A stretch of 64,000 nt of DNA from Bacillota bacterium (lineage in GTDB: Bacteria; Bacillota; Clostridia; Lachnospirales; Lachnospiraceae), in contig JAEZGY010000094.1 in the NCBI GenBank assembly GCA_023416695.1, positions 30,806-94,805 on the forward strand, in the 5' to 3' direction. This document shows, piece after piece, positions 32,581-41,273 of the stretch (positions within the stretch are counted from its first letter, which is position 1; each line of letters starts with the position of its first letter). The position numbers were made by a program, and so were the translations under genes. The notes beneath the pieces were generated by a model. That model had not been told where the DNA came from and did no database searches. It saw only the letters and a program-made list of their open reading frames with translations.

Positions 32581-33450
32581 TTATATTTCCAGCTCAACTT
32601 CAGTAACTGATATGGCCTTTCCACCAACTTTCACACTACTAATATTTTTTTCTTTTGTTTCTAGTTTAACAATGATTTCCGATGGCTTGAACATGGAATA
32701 ACCTTGCTCAATCACAAAATAAGCCGCTTCTTTCCTGTTAATGATTCCGTACTCAAACAAATAACTTGCTAAAGCACCATTGGATGTACCTGTTGCAGAC
32801 TCTTCTGGAATTCCATACAATGGTGCAAGGTTTCGGGTATGTGCGTGTGCTTGGCCTAAGGTTTCTAGGGTAAAGAGATGATAACCTATAGTATTGCATT
32901 TTCGACTGAGCTCTGCAACCTTATCAAAATCTGGCTTTATGGCATTTAACGTTTCAAGATTTCTAATCGGTACCATGATATCCCTTAATCCTGTAGACAC
33001 TACTTGAGTCGGCAGTCCACAAACCATATCATTCACTTTAATATTTAATGAATCAGCTATTTCTTCCTTATTGACTACCTCAAGAAAATGCGGTAGATTT
33101 TGGCTCATCATAATAGTATGATCCTTCATTACCTCCACTTTAAGCACACCTGCCTTAGTGTCTTGAGTATATATACCAGGATGAATACGGCCCTGTTCTA
33201 CCAATGTATGAAACGTAGCAATAGTGGCATGTCCACAAATGTCTACCTCCTCTTTGGGAGTAAAAAATTGTACTCTAAAATCAGCTACCTGAGAATTGCT
33301 CACAAAAGCAGTTTCGCTATGTCCTAAAATTTTGGCAATTTTCTTCATTTCATCCACTTTAAAACCTTCTGTGTCTAAGACCACACCTGCTGCATTTCCT
33401 CCCTCAGTAGTCTTTGCAAATGAATTAACCGTAAATGCTTTTATCTTCAT
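32581..33450 (-). CDS. PhzF-family isomerase
   Basis: This 289-residue two-domain diaminopimelate-epimerase-fold protein has the PhzF catalytic glutamate in GHSETAFV and the conserved VDICGHATIATFH. It ends with a GKAISVTEVELEI strand. Members isomerise diverse substrates including the phenazine precursor, but most have no known role. No phenazine genes are nearby. GGGAG precedes the ATG. Confidence 0.9.
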   Translation of the reverse strand: MKIKAFTVNSFAKTTEGGNAAGVVLDTEGFKVDEMKKIAKILGHSETAFVSNSQVADFRVQFFTPKEEVDICGHATIATFHTLVEQGRIHPGIYTQDTKAGVLKVEVMKDHTIMMSQNLPHFLEVVNKEEIADSLNIKVNDMVCGLPTQVVSTGLRDIMVPIRNLETLNAIKPDFDKVAELSRKCNTIGYHLFTLETLGQAHAHTRNLAPLYGIPEESATGTSNGALASYLFEYGIINRKEAAYFVIEQGYSMFKPSEIIVKLETKEKNISSVKVGGKAISVTEVELEI

Positions 33451-33477
33451 GATTTATATCTCCCTTAAATCATAGTT

Positions 33478-33638
33478 TAGCCAAATACTTGATACCTTTT
33501 GCCACACCATCTCACATAATTAAAAAATTCGAGTCTAGTAAAGCTTGATGGAATAGTGATATTCTTTGGTAAAAAATTGCATAGCATGTACTTAAATGTT
33601 GTCTCTGTATAGTCATACAATGCGGAAAACCAGTTATT
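33478..33638 (-). pseudogene. Open frame following the aminoglycoside nucleotidyltransferase gene (possible relic)
   Basis: Directly after the nucleotidyltransferase stop (TAG), the same frame stays open for 52 codons starting NNWFSALYDYTETTFKYM and ends near 33478. It has no start codon or ribosome site. Its composition looks protein-like, so it may be the tail of an older longer gene or of another gene; chance is also possible. Confidence 0.25.
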
Positions 33639-34502
33639 CTATGTAAAAAGATTACTTTTTTCAGAAAGCCATTTGCGAATATTAGTCTCCAAATCATATG
33701 GATAGGAATAATTCATCTTTTGAGCTATGTCATGAGATAAACGTTTAAACAAGGTGATGGTAGCCATCAGTGCTTTCCAACTATCACTCCTGTCAAAATG
33801 CCCAAATGAGTTATTTAACTCAACTTGTGTATCTTCACTTGCCCATTCACATACAAAACGTCCTGCATGCCATGTGTCATATTCAGATCCATTTTTCATT
33901 TTTTCATGCCATTCTATCATCTGAAGTAGGATCTCTTTTAAGTTTCCATCACGGACTTTTACAACCCATAAATCATTCCGTAGTATCTGTTTGGCCATAT
34001 AAAGGGCTATAAACCAAAACATATTCGCATATTGCAAAAATAAGTCTTCCGATAAAGTCAAACTTTTAGGGGCCTTACAATACTTAGGCATAATATGTTG
34101 CGAAACACGGTCCTTATCTATGATAACTCTAACTCCTCGATGGAAATTATCCGGAATAGTTTTACTCTCCACCATCTGCTTCAAGTTATCAACAGAGTCA
34201 ATAACAAAGTCCACTTGCCACCCACCTTCAAACAAGGTAAGACATTCGAAATCACCCCCTGCTGTTTGCGACACAAATGAAGTCCAGAGTTCCCCCATAT
34301 TATTCAGCCATTCCTTATTAGAAAGATAGAAATTTGGTTTTGTGGAAAAGATAATGATGTCCATATCAGACCACTCATCTGCTGGATGGTCTGTGCGAGC
34401 ACGAGAACCAACAATAAAAGCTGCTCTAATATCTTCGACAGTTTGTGCCCAGGAAACAAACTTCTCTTCCATCTTTTCATAAAACATTTTAGAATTTATC
34501 AT
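33639..34502 (-). CDS. AadE/AadK-type aminoglycoside 6-adenylyltransferase
   Basis: This 287-residue protein has the nucleotidyltransferase motif GSRARTDHPADEWSDMDI (catalytic acidic pair Asp-Met-Asp) and the family QVDFVIDS segment carrying the third acidic residue. The length is normal for ANT(6) enzymes. Chromosomal homologues are common in clostridia and do not always confer streptomycin resistance. ATG at 34502 has GGAGG upstream. It is 88 bases downstream of a TetR gene, with no clear operon. Confidence 0.85.
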   Translation of the reverse strand: MINSKMFYEKMEEKFVSWAQTVEDIRAAFIVGSRARTDHPADEWSDMDIIIFSTKPNFYLSNKEWLNNMGELWTSFVSQTAGGDFECLTLFEGGWQVDFVIDSVDNLKQMVESKTIPDNFHRGVRVIIDKDRVSQHIMPKYCKAPKSLTLSEDLFLQYANMFWFIALYMAKQILRNDLWVVKVRDGNLKEILLQMIEWHEKMKNGSEYDTWHAGRFVCEWASEDTQVELNNSFGHFDRSDSWKALMATITLFKRLSHDIAQKMNYSYPYDLETNIRKWLSEKSNLFT

Positions 34503-34589
34503 TAGCAAACACCTCCATATATTAGTATACTTACAATTTACTCTTAGAATTAATCGTATCCTTTACTTGCTTTTCTTCCTGCTTATTAT

Positions 34590-35222
34590 TTATGGTTCCT
34601 CGTTCCTATAGGTAGCATCAAATGTATCGATATGTCGTTCTAAAAGAACTAGCGCTTCACCTTCCTTTTCGGGCTTACCGTCATATTTACATAGTAGCAT
34701 AAATATAGGGGAATAGAATTGCAGAGCTAACACTTCTGAATCAACACTTTTAAAGTAGCCTATCTCAGTCATTTTCTCAAATAAAGCTCTTTGATATTGC
34801 AGTGCCCCATCCATCAAGAACTCTCGTAGTAAGTTTTCTGCTTCTAAGTGACGAAATTGCTCCTGCACCAACAGCCTACGAAACTGAGCTGCCTGTTCGT
34901 CTTTTAGCCAATATAAGAATAGAGCAGAACACTGTTTTTTTAATGTATCCAGTCCTTCATTTTTATACTCCTTAGCAAGCACAGTAAAATCATCACTCTC
35001 CGGTAATTTAATTTCTTTTAATACATCTTGATAGCGAGATTCCATGAAAGTAAAAATGGTATCCACAATCTCACGCTTACTTTTATAGTGCTTGTACAAA
35101 GCACTCTCACGAAATCCGACTGCCTTTGCTATATCCCGCATGGAGACTCCGTCATAACCTTGTTTTGAAAAGAGTGCAAGACTCTCTGTCATTATCTGTT
35201 TCTTCCTATCTATTTTGGGCAT
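34590..35222 (-). CDS. TetR-family regulator
   Basis: This 210-residue TetR protein has the helix-turn-helix MRDIAKAVGFRESALYKHYK and an all-helical ligand domain. It is similar in sequence and promoter design to the regulator at 23,899-24,501. Its promoter lies about 210 bases upstream, leaving a leader in which no gene was recognised. No obvious target gene follows. ATG at 35222 has GAGGTG upstream; the GTG at 35231 would lie inside that site. Confidence 0.88.
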   Translation of the reverse strand: MPKIDRKKQIMTESLALFSKQGYDGVSMRDIAKAVGFRESALYKHYKSKREIVDTIFTFMESRYQDVLKEIKLPESDDFTVLAKEYKNEGLDTLKKQCSALFLYWLKDEQAAQFRRLLVQEQFRHLEAENLLREFLMDGALQYQRALFEKMTEIGYFKSVDSEVLALQFYSPIFMLLCKYDGKPEKEGEALVLLERHIDTFDATYRNEEP

Positions 35223-35409
35223 ATCATTCACCTCATAATTATTAGTTTTTAGCTAAGCTGTAAATAAAGTCATTTAATAAAATCAACATTTAAACTATAG
35301 AAAACTCGAGCCAGTAAATAAAGCATTGCTCTCCTTTTCTTGGATATATATATATAGCCAGTCACAGAGGATTGTTCCTTTGGCATGTAAGCAAATTAAA
35401 GTTTTTATA

Positions 35410-35458
35410 GTTAACGATTGTTCACTTTTATTATAGTTATCAACTGTTCACCTGTCAA
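35410..35458 (-). promoter_or_regulatory. Promoter of the second TetR gene with two operator-like palindromes
   Basis: TTGACA (35458-35453) and TATAAT (35435-35430) are 17 bases apart on the minus strand. The imperfect palindrome GTTATCAACTGTTCAC (35436-35451) fills the spacer and GTTAACGATTGTTCAC (35410-35425) lies downstream. The arrangement copies that of the TetR promoter at 24,535-24,587, with altered half-sites. Confidence 0.75.
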
Positions 35459-35561
35459 GATAATAGGTAATATGATTAACTCTTTATACCAGTTGTTTAA
35501 GTCATAGAAAAATATAATAACCATGATTCTATTATCAAAATGAATGAAAGAACATGCTAAT

Positions 35562-35608
35562 AAAATAAAAAGTGCCCATTATCGGAGAATATTATCGAAA
35601 ATGAGCAC
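35562..35608 (-). terminator. Terminator of the nucleotidyltransferase gene
   Basis: GTGCTCATT and AATGGGCAC pair on the minus strand (35608-35600 with 35580-35572), with further inner pairing (TCG/CGA). TTTTTATTTTATT follows, 22 bases past the stop codon. Confidence 0.75.
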
Positions 35609-35630
35609 CATTAATTTTTACATATATCTT

Positions 35631-36290
35631 CTATTTCGTTTTTTCAACCCAGTTCTTAGACCAGGTAAACAAGGTTTCAGACATTTCATGAAAATCAATC
35701 ATTCCACCATTTTTTAAACCTAAAAAAATATCAACAATAGCTCGTTCATTTGGAGTAACAAGTTCAAGCAAATTTTTTAGTTTACTAATATAGTTTCCTG
35801 TTTGCTTAAAGTAAATTGCCTGTACAACAAAAGAAGCAGATTTATATAATCCTCTCAGTATTTCTTCACTCTTTTCGTACAACATATTATGCACACAGCC
35901 ATGAAAGATATTGCATGCGCCGATTTTTATTGCTCTATTAATTGAAGCATCATCAATCAACAACAGCAATTCATCAAGGTTCCCCTTTATCGGCTTTGTA
36001 TCATAATAAAACTGAAAAAGGTCCGAAGGCTCCCAATTCAGAATCTCTTTTTTCCCCGAGAGAAAGCCACAAATCAGTTCCCTATGAGATAAGCTATCTA
36101 ACATCCCATTATAGGTTTGAATATCCAAAGCAGACAACTCATCAAGTATTACGACAATATCAATATCGCTTGTTTCTGTCGCTTCACCACGACCATAACT
36201 CCCCTGCAAACCAACAAACCATATACGATTTCTAAAATTTTCATTCAATGTCTGAAGAAATTGATTCATCCAAGTAGTAATTTCTACCAC
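35631..36290 (-). CDS. Nucleotidyltransferase-domain protein
   Basis: This roughly 219-residue protein has the polymerase-beta-type motif GSYGRGEATETSDIDIVV near residue 33. A helical C-terminal domain resembles those of aminoglycoside- or protein-modifying nucleotidyltransferases. The target is unknown. Translation probably starts at GTG (36290), eight bases after AGGAGG; a GTG at 36299 would lie within the ribosome site. A relic of an rlmD-like gene lies immediately upstream on the same strand. Confidence 0.78.
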   Translation of the reverse strand: MVEITTWMNQFLQTLNENFRNRIWFVGLQGSYGRGEATETSDIDIVVILDELSALDIQTYNGMLDSLSHRELICGFLSGKKEILNWEPSDLFQFYYDTKPIKGNLDELLLLIDDASINRAIKIGACNIFHGCVHNMLYEKSEEILRGLYKSASFVVQAIYFKQTGNYISKLKNLLELVTPNERAIVDIFLGLKNGGMIDFHEMSETLFTWSKNWVEKTK

Positions 36291-36309
36291 TTCAATCACC
36301 TCCTCAAAT

Positions 36310-36402
36310 TTATCTCTTTGACATCAATACCACAGTTATCACATGTGAAGTCCAGGCAAACATGTCTACTGGTACCGCTTTCTCTGACTTGTAGCCTGGC
36401 AA
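36310..36402 (-). pseudogene. C-terminal relic of an RlmD-like 23S rRNA methyltransferase
   Basis: The minus strand encodes VPVDMFAWTSHV followed by ITVVLMSKR and a stop. The intact RlmD at 41,274-42,701 ends VPVDMFAWTSHVETVCLLSY, so the match covers the last 30 or so codons of the family. The rest of the gene is missing, and about 10 codons upstream no longer align. This is a truncated duplicate or a leftover of a paralogue. Confidence 0.75.
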
Positions 36403-36574
36403 TCAAGTATTCTAATTGTATATTTCATCACCTAATAAAACACTACATACCCCTAGATGGGCAATCGTAAGTCTAATTGTTTCACCTCCTTGTGTACTGG
36501 ATTTATTTTGCTTAGTATACTTATATCCTATACATATTAATATAATATAACAATATAATAGGTTCCCTAGTTCT

Positions 36575-37879
36575 CTAGGAAGTCATTAATTGACCTTTAC
36601 TATCTTTAGTAATATCCGGATCACTCATATGTCCAACGATAATAATTGCTACAATAAAAATAGAGAATATGAACACAAATGGCAAGCGACGGTCAAAACT
36701 TGATAACCATCCAGCAAAAAAACCAAATGGTGAGGCAAAAGCAATGGTAAAGGACATAATCAAAGCATTTATACGAGCACGCTCCTTCGGATTAATATTT
36801 AACTGAAGTAAGGTATCTTTACGAGGCATTACAAGTGCATTGGCTACCGCAGTAACAATAACATACAGAGTAATCAACGATACCCTCTCCTTCGGTATCA
36901 GTATCAAAAGTATTGTGCACCCAGAATACAATACTAGGCCAATCCACATAGGTACCCGAATTTTCACCGAATCTAAGCGGTGTTGTATTCCAATCATAAA
37001 AATCAACATAACAGCTGCATTTAAGATAGGAAAAAAAGCTAAATAACGATCTGCTATATCTAATCTTTGCGTTACATATAAGCTAAAGAAGTTAGTACTG
37101 ACAAGATTGGTTATATGTAATATTACACACAACATAAGCACTTTCATAATCTCTCTATTCTTTAGTACTTTTGGAATCAGATCCTTGTATTCATACAACA
37201 ACTTTATAACAGAAGTATTATTCGTCTCAGCTATTCGAATCTTTCCTTGTCGAGTTTCATTACAATACTTATAAGTAATAATTACCTTAATTAGCATATT
37301 TATTGCAAATATAAGATATATAACACGAACAACTGGAATAACAGTAAAAGATCTTACCAATAGCCCGGATATAGGTGCAAAAAAGATTGCAACTAGACCA
37401 CCTATGTTTACCCATGTATATATCCCTAATAAGTCCTTTGGTTTTGCATCTTCAATCAACAAGCAAAACCAAGCTGTCTGGTTTATTTGTTCAAAACTAT
37501 TAAATAGCACTGCAATCAAAAATAACCAAAAGTTATTAGAAATCGACCATATTACACAAGCAACACTCCACCCAAAGAAATCCCCCATCATAGTTGTATA
37601 TTTACGTCCCAGTTTATCAGTAAGTATTCCTCCAAAGAAGGAAAAAAACACCTGAACAAACATGGCTATTGATAGAATCAGTCCAATTTGAACGTCTGTT
37701 ATTCCTTGAGTATACATATATAGTGTGGCAAAAGGTGCTATTAGATTATATGGAATACCCCAGAGAGGTTCCATCAAAATTAAAGTTCTTGGATTTCCTT
37801 TGTTATGTCTTAGTAATTCAATTAGTGGGTGCTTTCCTAACATTTTTACTTTTTTTACTGTATTCACTGGTTTCTCCAT
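36575..37879 (-). CDS. MFS transporter
   Basis: This 434-residue membrane protein has about 12 hydrophobic segments and the MFS loop motif GGILTDKLGRKYTTMMGD between helices 2 and 3. The N-terminus is a cytoplasmic tail of about 35 residues. The substrate is not evident; the sequence resembles uncharacterised clostridial permeases. AGAGGA is very close to the ATG, so the in-frame GTG at codon 4 (spaced from GGAG) may be the true start. Confidence 0.82.
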   Translation of the reverse strand: MEKPVNTVKKVKMLGKHPLIELLRHNKGNPRTLILMEPLWGIPYNLIAPFATLYMYTQGITDVQIGLILSIAMFVQVFFSFFGGILTDKLGRKYTTMMGDFFGWSVACVIWSISNNFWLFLIAVLFNSFEQINQTAWFCLLIEDAKPKDLLGIYTWVNIGGLVAIFFAPISGLLVRSFTVIPVVRVIYLIFAINMLIKVIITYKYCNETRQGKIRIAETNNTSVIKLLYEYKDLIPKVLKNREIMKVLMLCVILHITNLVSTNFFSLYVTQRLDIADRYLAFFPILNAAVMLIFMIGIQHRLDSVKIRVPMWIGLVLYSGCTILLILIPKERVSLITLYVIVTAVANALVMPRKDTLLQLNINPKERARINALIMSFTIAFASPFGFFAGWLSSFDRRLPFVFIFSIFIVAIIIVGHMSDPDITKDSKGQLMTS

Positions 37880-38092
37880 TCCTCTTCAGCTTATTAATTA
37901 TAATTTTCCTCTTGTTTTCCTCCCATTATACCATGAGAGTACAAGATAATCATTAGGAAAACATCAATCAGTCTGCTGTTTTGGTATTACCTTCCATAAA
38001 AATGGTATATAAAACATCAATTTAAAAACATACGTCCCTCACTAGACAGTTTACTTTGAATCTGTTAGTATAAATAGAAATTAGATATCAAA

Positions 38093-38397
38093 AATGCTGA
38101 GAGAAGGATTAGTATCTGTAAACTAGTTTCAGAAAGTTGCTGGTTGATGCGAAGCAATAAAAGGAATACAGTGAACTCACCTTTGAGCATTCTTAGTCAA
38201 ATTTAACTATACTTTGTATAAAATAGAGAGTAGCTAAGAACGGATACCCCACCGTTACAAGGGGAGGATATAAAGCATTAATGCTCGTATCTAAATGAGT
38301 GCATAATACTTAGGTATTATGAATCGGAGTGGTAACGCGTAAGATTAAGTCTTTCGTCTCCTCGGCATATGGCCGGAGACGTGAGACTTTTTTTATT
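38093..38397 (+). ncRNA. T-box leader, leucine specifier (CUC)
   Basis: Stem I closes with AATGCT/AGCATT (38093-38098 and 38186-38191). The distal loop has GCTGGTTGATGCGAAGC and the specifier loop has GAACTCACC with codon CUC at 38176-38178. The T-box sequence is GGAGTGGTAACGCG (38326-38339). A terminator (GTCT..GTCTCC/GGAGAC..AGAC plus T-run) ends at about 38397. Uncharged tRNA-Leu would stabilise the antiterminator and turn on leuA. Confidence 0.93.
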
Positions 38398-38418
38398 ATC
38401 ATTAAGGAGGAAGATACT

Positions 38419-40077
38419 ATGTTTAATCATCAAAAGTATGAAAAAAGTTTCTTTTTACCCCCTGTTATGTCTTATGATTGGGTAAAAAAGCAGTCAATCG
38501 AACAAGCACCAATATGGTGCAGTGTGGATTTAAGAGACGGTAATCAAGCCCTGCCTACACCAATGACGTTACAGGAAAAATTGGAAATGTATCAAATGTT
38601 ATTAGATATCGGTTTTAAAGAAATTGAAGTTGCATTTCCAGCTGCCTCCGATACGGATTTTAATTTTCTAAGAACATTAATTGAAAACAAAATGATACCA
38701 GAAGATGTCACTATCCAAGTTATAACGCAAGCCAGAGAACATATTATTCGCAGAACTTTCGAAGCCTTAGATGGTGTTCCAAAAGCGGTTGTTCATTTGT
38801 ACAATTCAACATCTGAAGTCCAACGTAGGCAAGTGTTCCATAAATCAAAAGAAGAAATCAAACACCTTGCGGTTGACGGTGCTATTTTACTCAAACAGTT
38901 AGCTGAAAAAACCAAAGGTGACTTCTATTTTCAATATAGTCCTGAGAGCTTTCCAGGAACAGAAGTTGACTATGCACTGGATATTTGCAACAGTGTGATA
39001 GAGATTTGGAAGCCCACACGCAATCATAAAGCAAATATTAATATTCCAACCACTGTCGAGAATGCCATGCCTCATATTTATGCAAGTCAGTTAGAGTATA
39101 TTAATAAGAATCTGTTGCATAGAGATTCTATCGTATTATCGATTCATCCTCATAATGACAGAGGCTGTGGTGTATGCGATGCAGAGTATGGAATATTAGC
39201 CGGGGCGCAGCGTATCGAAGGGACACTTTTTGGAAATGGAGAACGCACCGGGAATGTTGACCTTGTTACAGTCGCCATGAATATGTATTCCCAAGGTGTC
39301 GATCCAAAATTAGATTTTAGCAATATGAACCATATATGTGATACATATCAGCGTTTAACAAAAATGTCTATTCCAGAGCGGCAACCTTATTCAGGTTCAC
39401 TTGTCTTTACAGCCTTTTCAGGTTCACACCAGGATGCCATTTCTAAAGGAATGAAGTATCGTGAGCAGGGAAAAATAGAGAAATGGGAGGTTCCTTATAT
39501 CCCAGTAGACCCTGCCGATTTAGGGCGTAACTACCAAACCGATGTCATTCGTATCAATAGTCAATCTGGAAAAGGTGGTATAGGTTATATACTGCAAAAT
39601 GCTTATGGTATTAAAATGCCATATAGGATGAATGAGGAACTTGGATATTTGGTAAAAAAGGTATCAGATAGAGAAAACAAAGAACTGTGTACTAAGGAAA
39701 TCTATCAAATATTTAAACAACAATACATTGATTTTTTTCCAAAATTCAAAATTGAAAATATCAAAATTAAAATTGAAGAATCACATGAAGCTATACTAAC
39801 GATATCGCAAAATGATAAGCAAATACTTGTAAAGGGTAATGGTAATGGTAGCCTTGATGCAATCAGCAATGCAATAAAAGAACATTTTTCAGTAGAATTT
39901 GATTTAGAAATATATGAGGAACATTCTATGGGTAAGAATTCATTAGCATTGGCTTCGGCATATATCGGAATCTATGCAAATAAAAAATTATACTGGGGAG
40001 CAGGGATTAACAAGGATATTATAGAAGCATCAGCTTTTGCTTTGTCAATTGCGGTGAATAAATTATTAGGAGATTAA
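38419..40077 (+). CDS. leuA: 2-isopropylmalate synthase (yeast/actinobacterial type)
   Basis: This 552-residue enzyme condenses acetyl-CoA with 2-oxoisovalerate, the first committed step of leucine synthesis. It has APIWCSVDLRDGNQALPTPM (metal-binding and catalytic residues), SIHPHNDRGCGVCDAEYG (HxH metal ligands) and a C-terminal LeuA regulatory domain from about residue 430 that binds leucine. The ATG at 38419 has AAGGAGG upstream. An earlier in-frame GTG at 38329 lies inside the T-box and is rejected. It is controlled by the leucine T-box. Confidence 0.95.
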   Translation: MFNHQKYEKSFFLPPVMSYDWVKKQSIEQAPIWCSVDLRDGNQALPTPMTLQEKLEMYQMLLDIGFKEIEVAFPAASDTDFNFLRTLIENKMIPEDVTIQVITQAREHIIRRTFEALDGVPKAVVHLYNSTSEVQRRQVFHKSKEEIKHLAVDGAILLKQLAEKTKGDFYFQYSPESFPGTEVDYALDICNSVIEIWKPTRNHKANINIPTTVENAMPHIYASQLEYINKNLLHRDSIVLSIHPHNDRGCGVCDAEYGILAGAQRIEGTLFGNGERTGNVDLVTVAMNMYSQGVDPKLDFSNMNHICDTYQRLTKMSIPERQPYSGSLVFTAFSGSHQDAISKGMKYREQGKIEKWEVPYIPVDPADLGRNYQTDVIRINSQSGKGGIGYILQNAYGIKMPYRMNEELGYLVKKVSDRENKELCTKEIYQIFKQQYIDFFPKFKIENIKIKIEESHEAILTISQNDKQILVKGNGNGSLDAISNAIKEHFSVEFDLEIYEEHSMGKNSLALASAYIGIYANKKLYWGAGINKDIIEASAFALSIAVNKLLGD

Positions 40078-40080
40078 ACT

Positions 40081-41130
40081 ATGGATAATGATAAGTTGGA
40101 TAAAAGCATGGTGATGCAACATTTAATGCAATATAATGAGGAGGAGTTATTTTATAGGGAGTATAACACTCTGCAAACAGACGAGAAAGCACTTAACTTC
40201 TTCTTAAAGCAATATAATTCCCATGACTTGTGGGAAAGGCGCATATATATCAATGAAATGTTGCCAAAGGACCATGAAGTGTTTGCATCCGAAACTGCTA
40301 TGTGGGACAATCAAAATGACATTTACATTGAAAAATACTGCCGGTTTATGCCTCACCTTACGGCAGTACATGACTATTTTGAAATCGTGTATGTTGTGGA
40401 AAATTCCATGGATATTGACCTTGGAGAAAAAATCATAACCTTAAAATCTGGCGATGTATGCTTTATATCCCCTGGAATTCGCCATAGTCCACACATTATG
40501 AAAAAAACAATAGCATTGCAAATGATTGTCAGAAAAAGCACATTTCATCAAGAGTTTTTTCGTTGCTTAACGGGAAATAGTGTGATATCGGATTTTTTTC
40601 TAAATGCATTATATTTACAAGACCATGGAAGTATCTTAGTTTTTCACTTGGATTCAGACGAAGAAATTAAAAGTATCTTTTTTACGATATACCAAGAGAA
40701 CTATAATAAGAATGCTCAGTATCAAATTATCATCAATAGCTCTTTTGAGATTTTATTATGCTATTTGCTACGATGTAATTCTTCCAAAACCGAAATCAAG
40801 CAAATTTGCCAAGGCACTGATTCTCGTATTACTCAAATCCTACAATGTATCGAGAACAACTATAAAAAAATTACAATTGCAGATTTATCACAGAAATTCC
40901 ATCTATCCAGACCATATTTATCAAAATACATAATAAATAAAACAGGGAAATCATTTAGTGCGATTTTACAAGATATAAGATTAGAAAAAGCCTGTAATAT
41001 GTTATGTTCCAGTAATCTTCGGGTTGAAGATATCACCGATGCTGCTGGCTATCACAATGTTGAACATTTTATACGACTTTTCAAACAAAAATACAATAAG
41101 ACACCAACTCAGTTTCGTAAAAGTAAATAA
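40081..41130 (+). CDS. AraC-family regulator with cupin domain in the leuA operon
   Basis: This 349-residue protein has an N-terminal tail, a cupin sensor domain (TAVHDYFEIVYVVENSMDID, then FISPGIRHSPHI) and two C-terminal helix-turn-helix motifs (ITIADLSQKFHLSRPYLSKY; VEDITDAAGYHNVEHFIRLF). It starts three bases after the leuA stop and is followed by a terminator. It is therefore in the T-box-controlled operon, so its level should depend on leucine supply. The target genes are unknown. Confidence 0.88.
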   Translation: MDNDKLDKSMVMQHLMQYNEEELFYREYNTLQTDEKALNFFLKQYNSHDLWERRIYINEMLPKDHEVFASETAMWDNQNDIYIEKYCRFMPHLTAVHDYFEIVYVVENSMDIDLGEKIITLKSGDVCFISPGIRHSPHIMKKTIALQMIVRKSTFHQEFFRCLTGNSVISDFFLNALYLQDHGSILVFHLDSDEEIKSIFFTIYQENYNKNAQYQIIINSSFEILLCYLLRCNSSKTEIKQICQGTDSRITQILQCIENNYKKITIADLSQKFHLSRPYLSKYIINKTGKSFSAILQDIRLEKACNMLCSSNLRVEDITDAAGYHNVEHFIRLFKQKYNKTPTQFRKSK

Positions 41131-41197
41131 ATTCAGTACCCGTCAAATAAAAAAGTAGATTTGGCAAGGCTATACTTGTGTCTTATAGTTTACAATA

Positions 41198-41235
41198 CAC
41201 CCTCCATTTCTACCGAAATTGGAGGGTGCATTTTT
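41198..41235 (+). terminator. Terminator of the leuA-AraC operon
   Basis: CACCCTCCATTTC (41198-41210) pairs with GAAATTGGAGGGTG (41215-41228), with one bulged base, and is followed by CATTTTTATC. The hairpin is GC-rich compared with its surroundings. Confidence 0.8.
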
Positions 41236-41273
41236 ATCTTTATTAGCAAAACTATTTTATTCAATTTTACAGC

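Noticed and set aside
35235..35405. Short minus-strand frames (about 30 codons) in the second TetR leader
   Set aside because: They have no recognisable product, the frame depends on an AT repeat, and ribosome sites are not convincing for the longer frame.
38329..38418. Extended leuA start at GTG 38329
   Set aside because: This stretch is the T-box and terminator of the leader. The ATG at 38419 has a strong ribosome site and gives the normal N-terminus.
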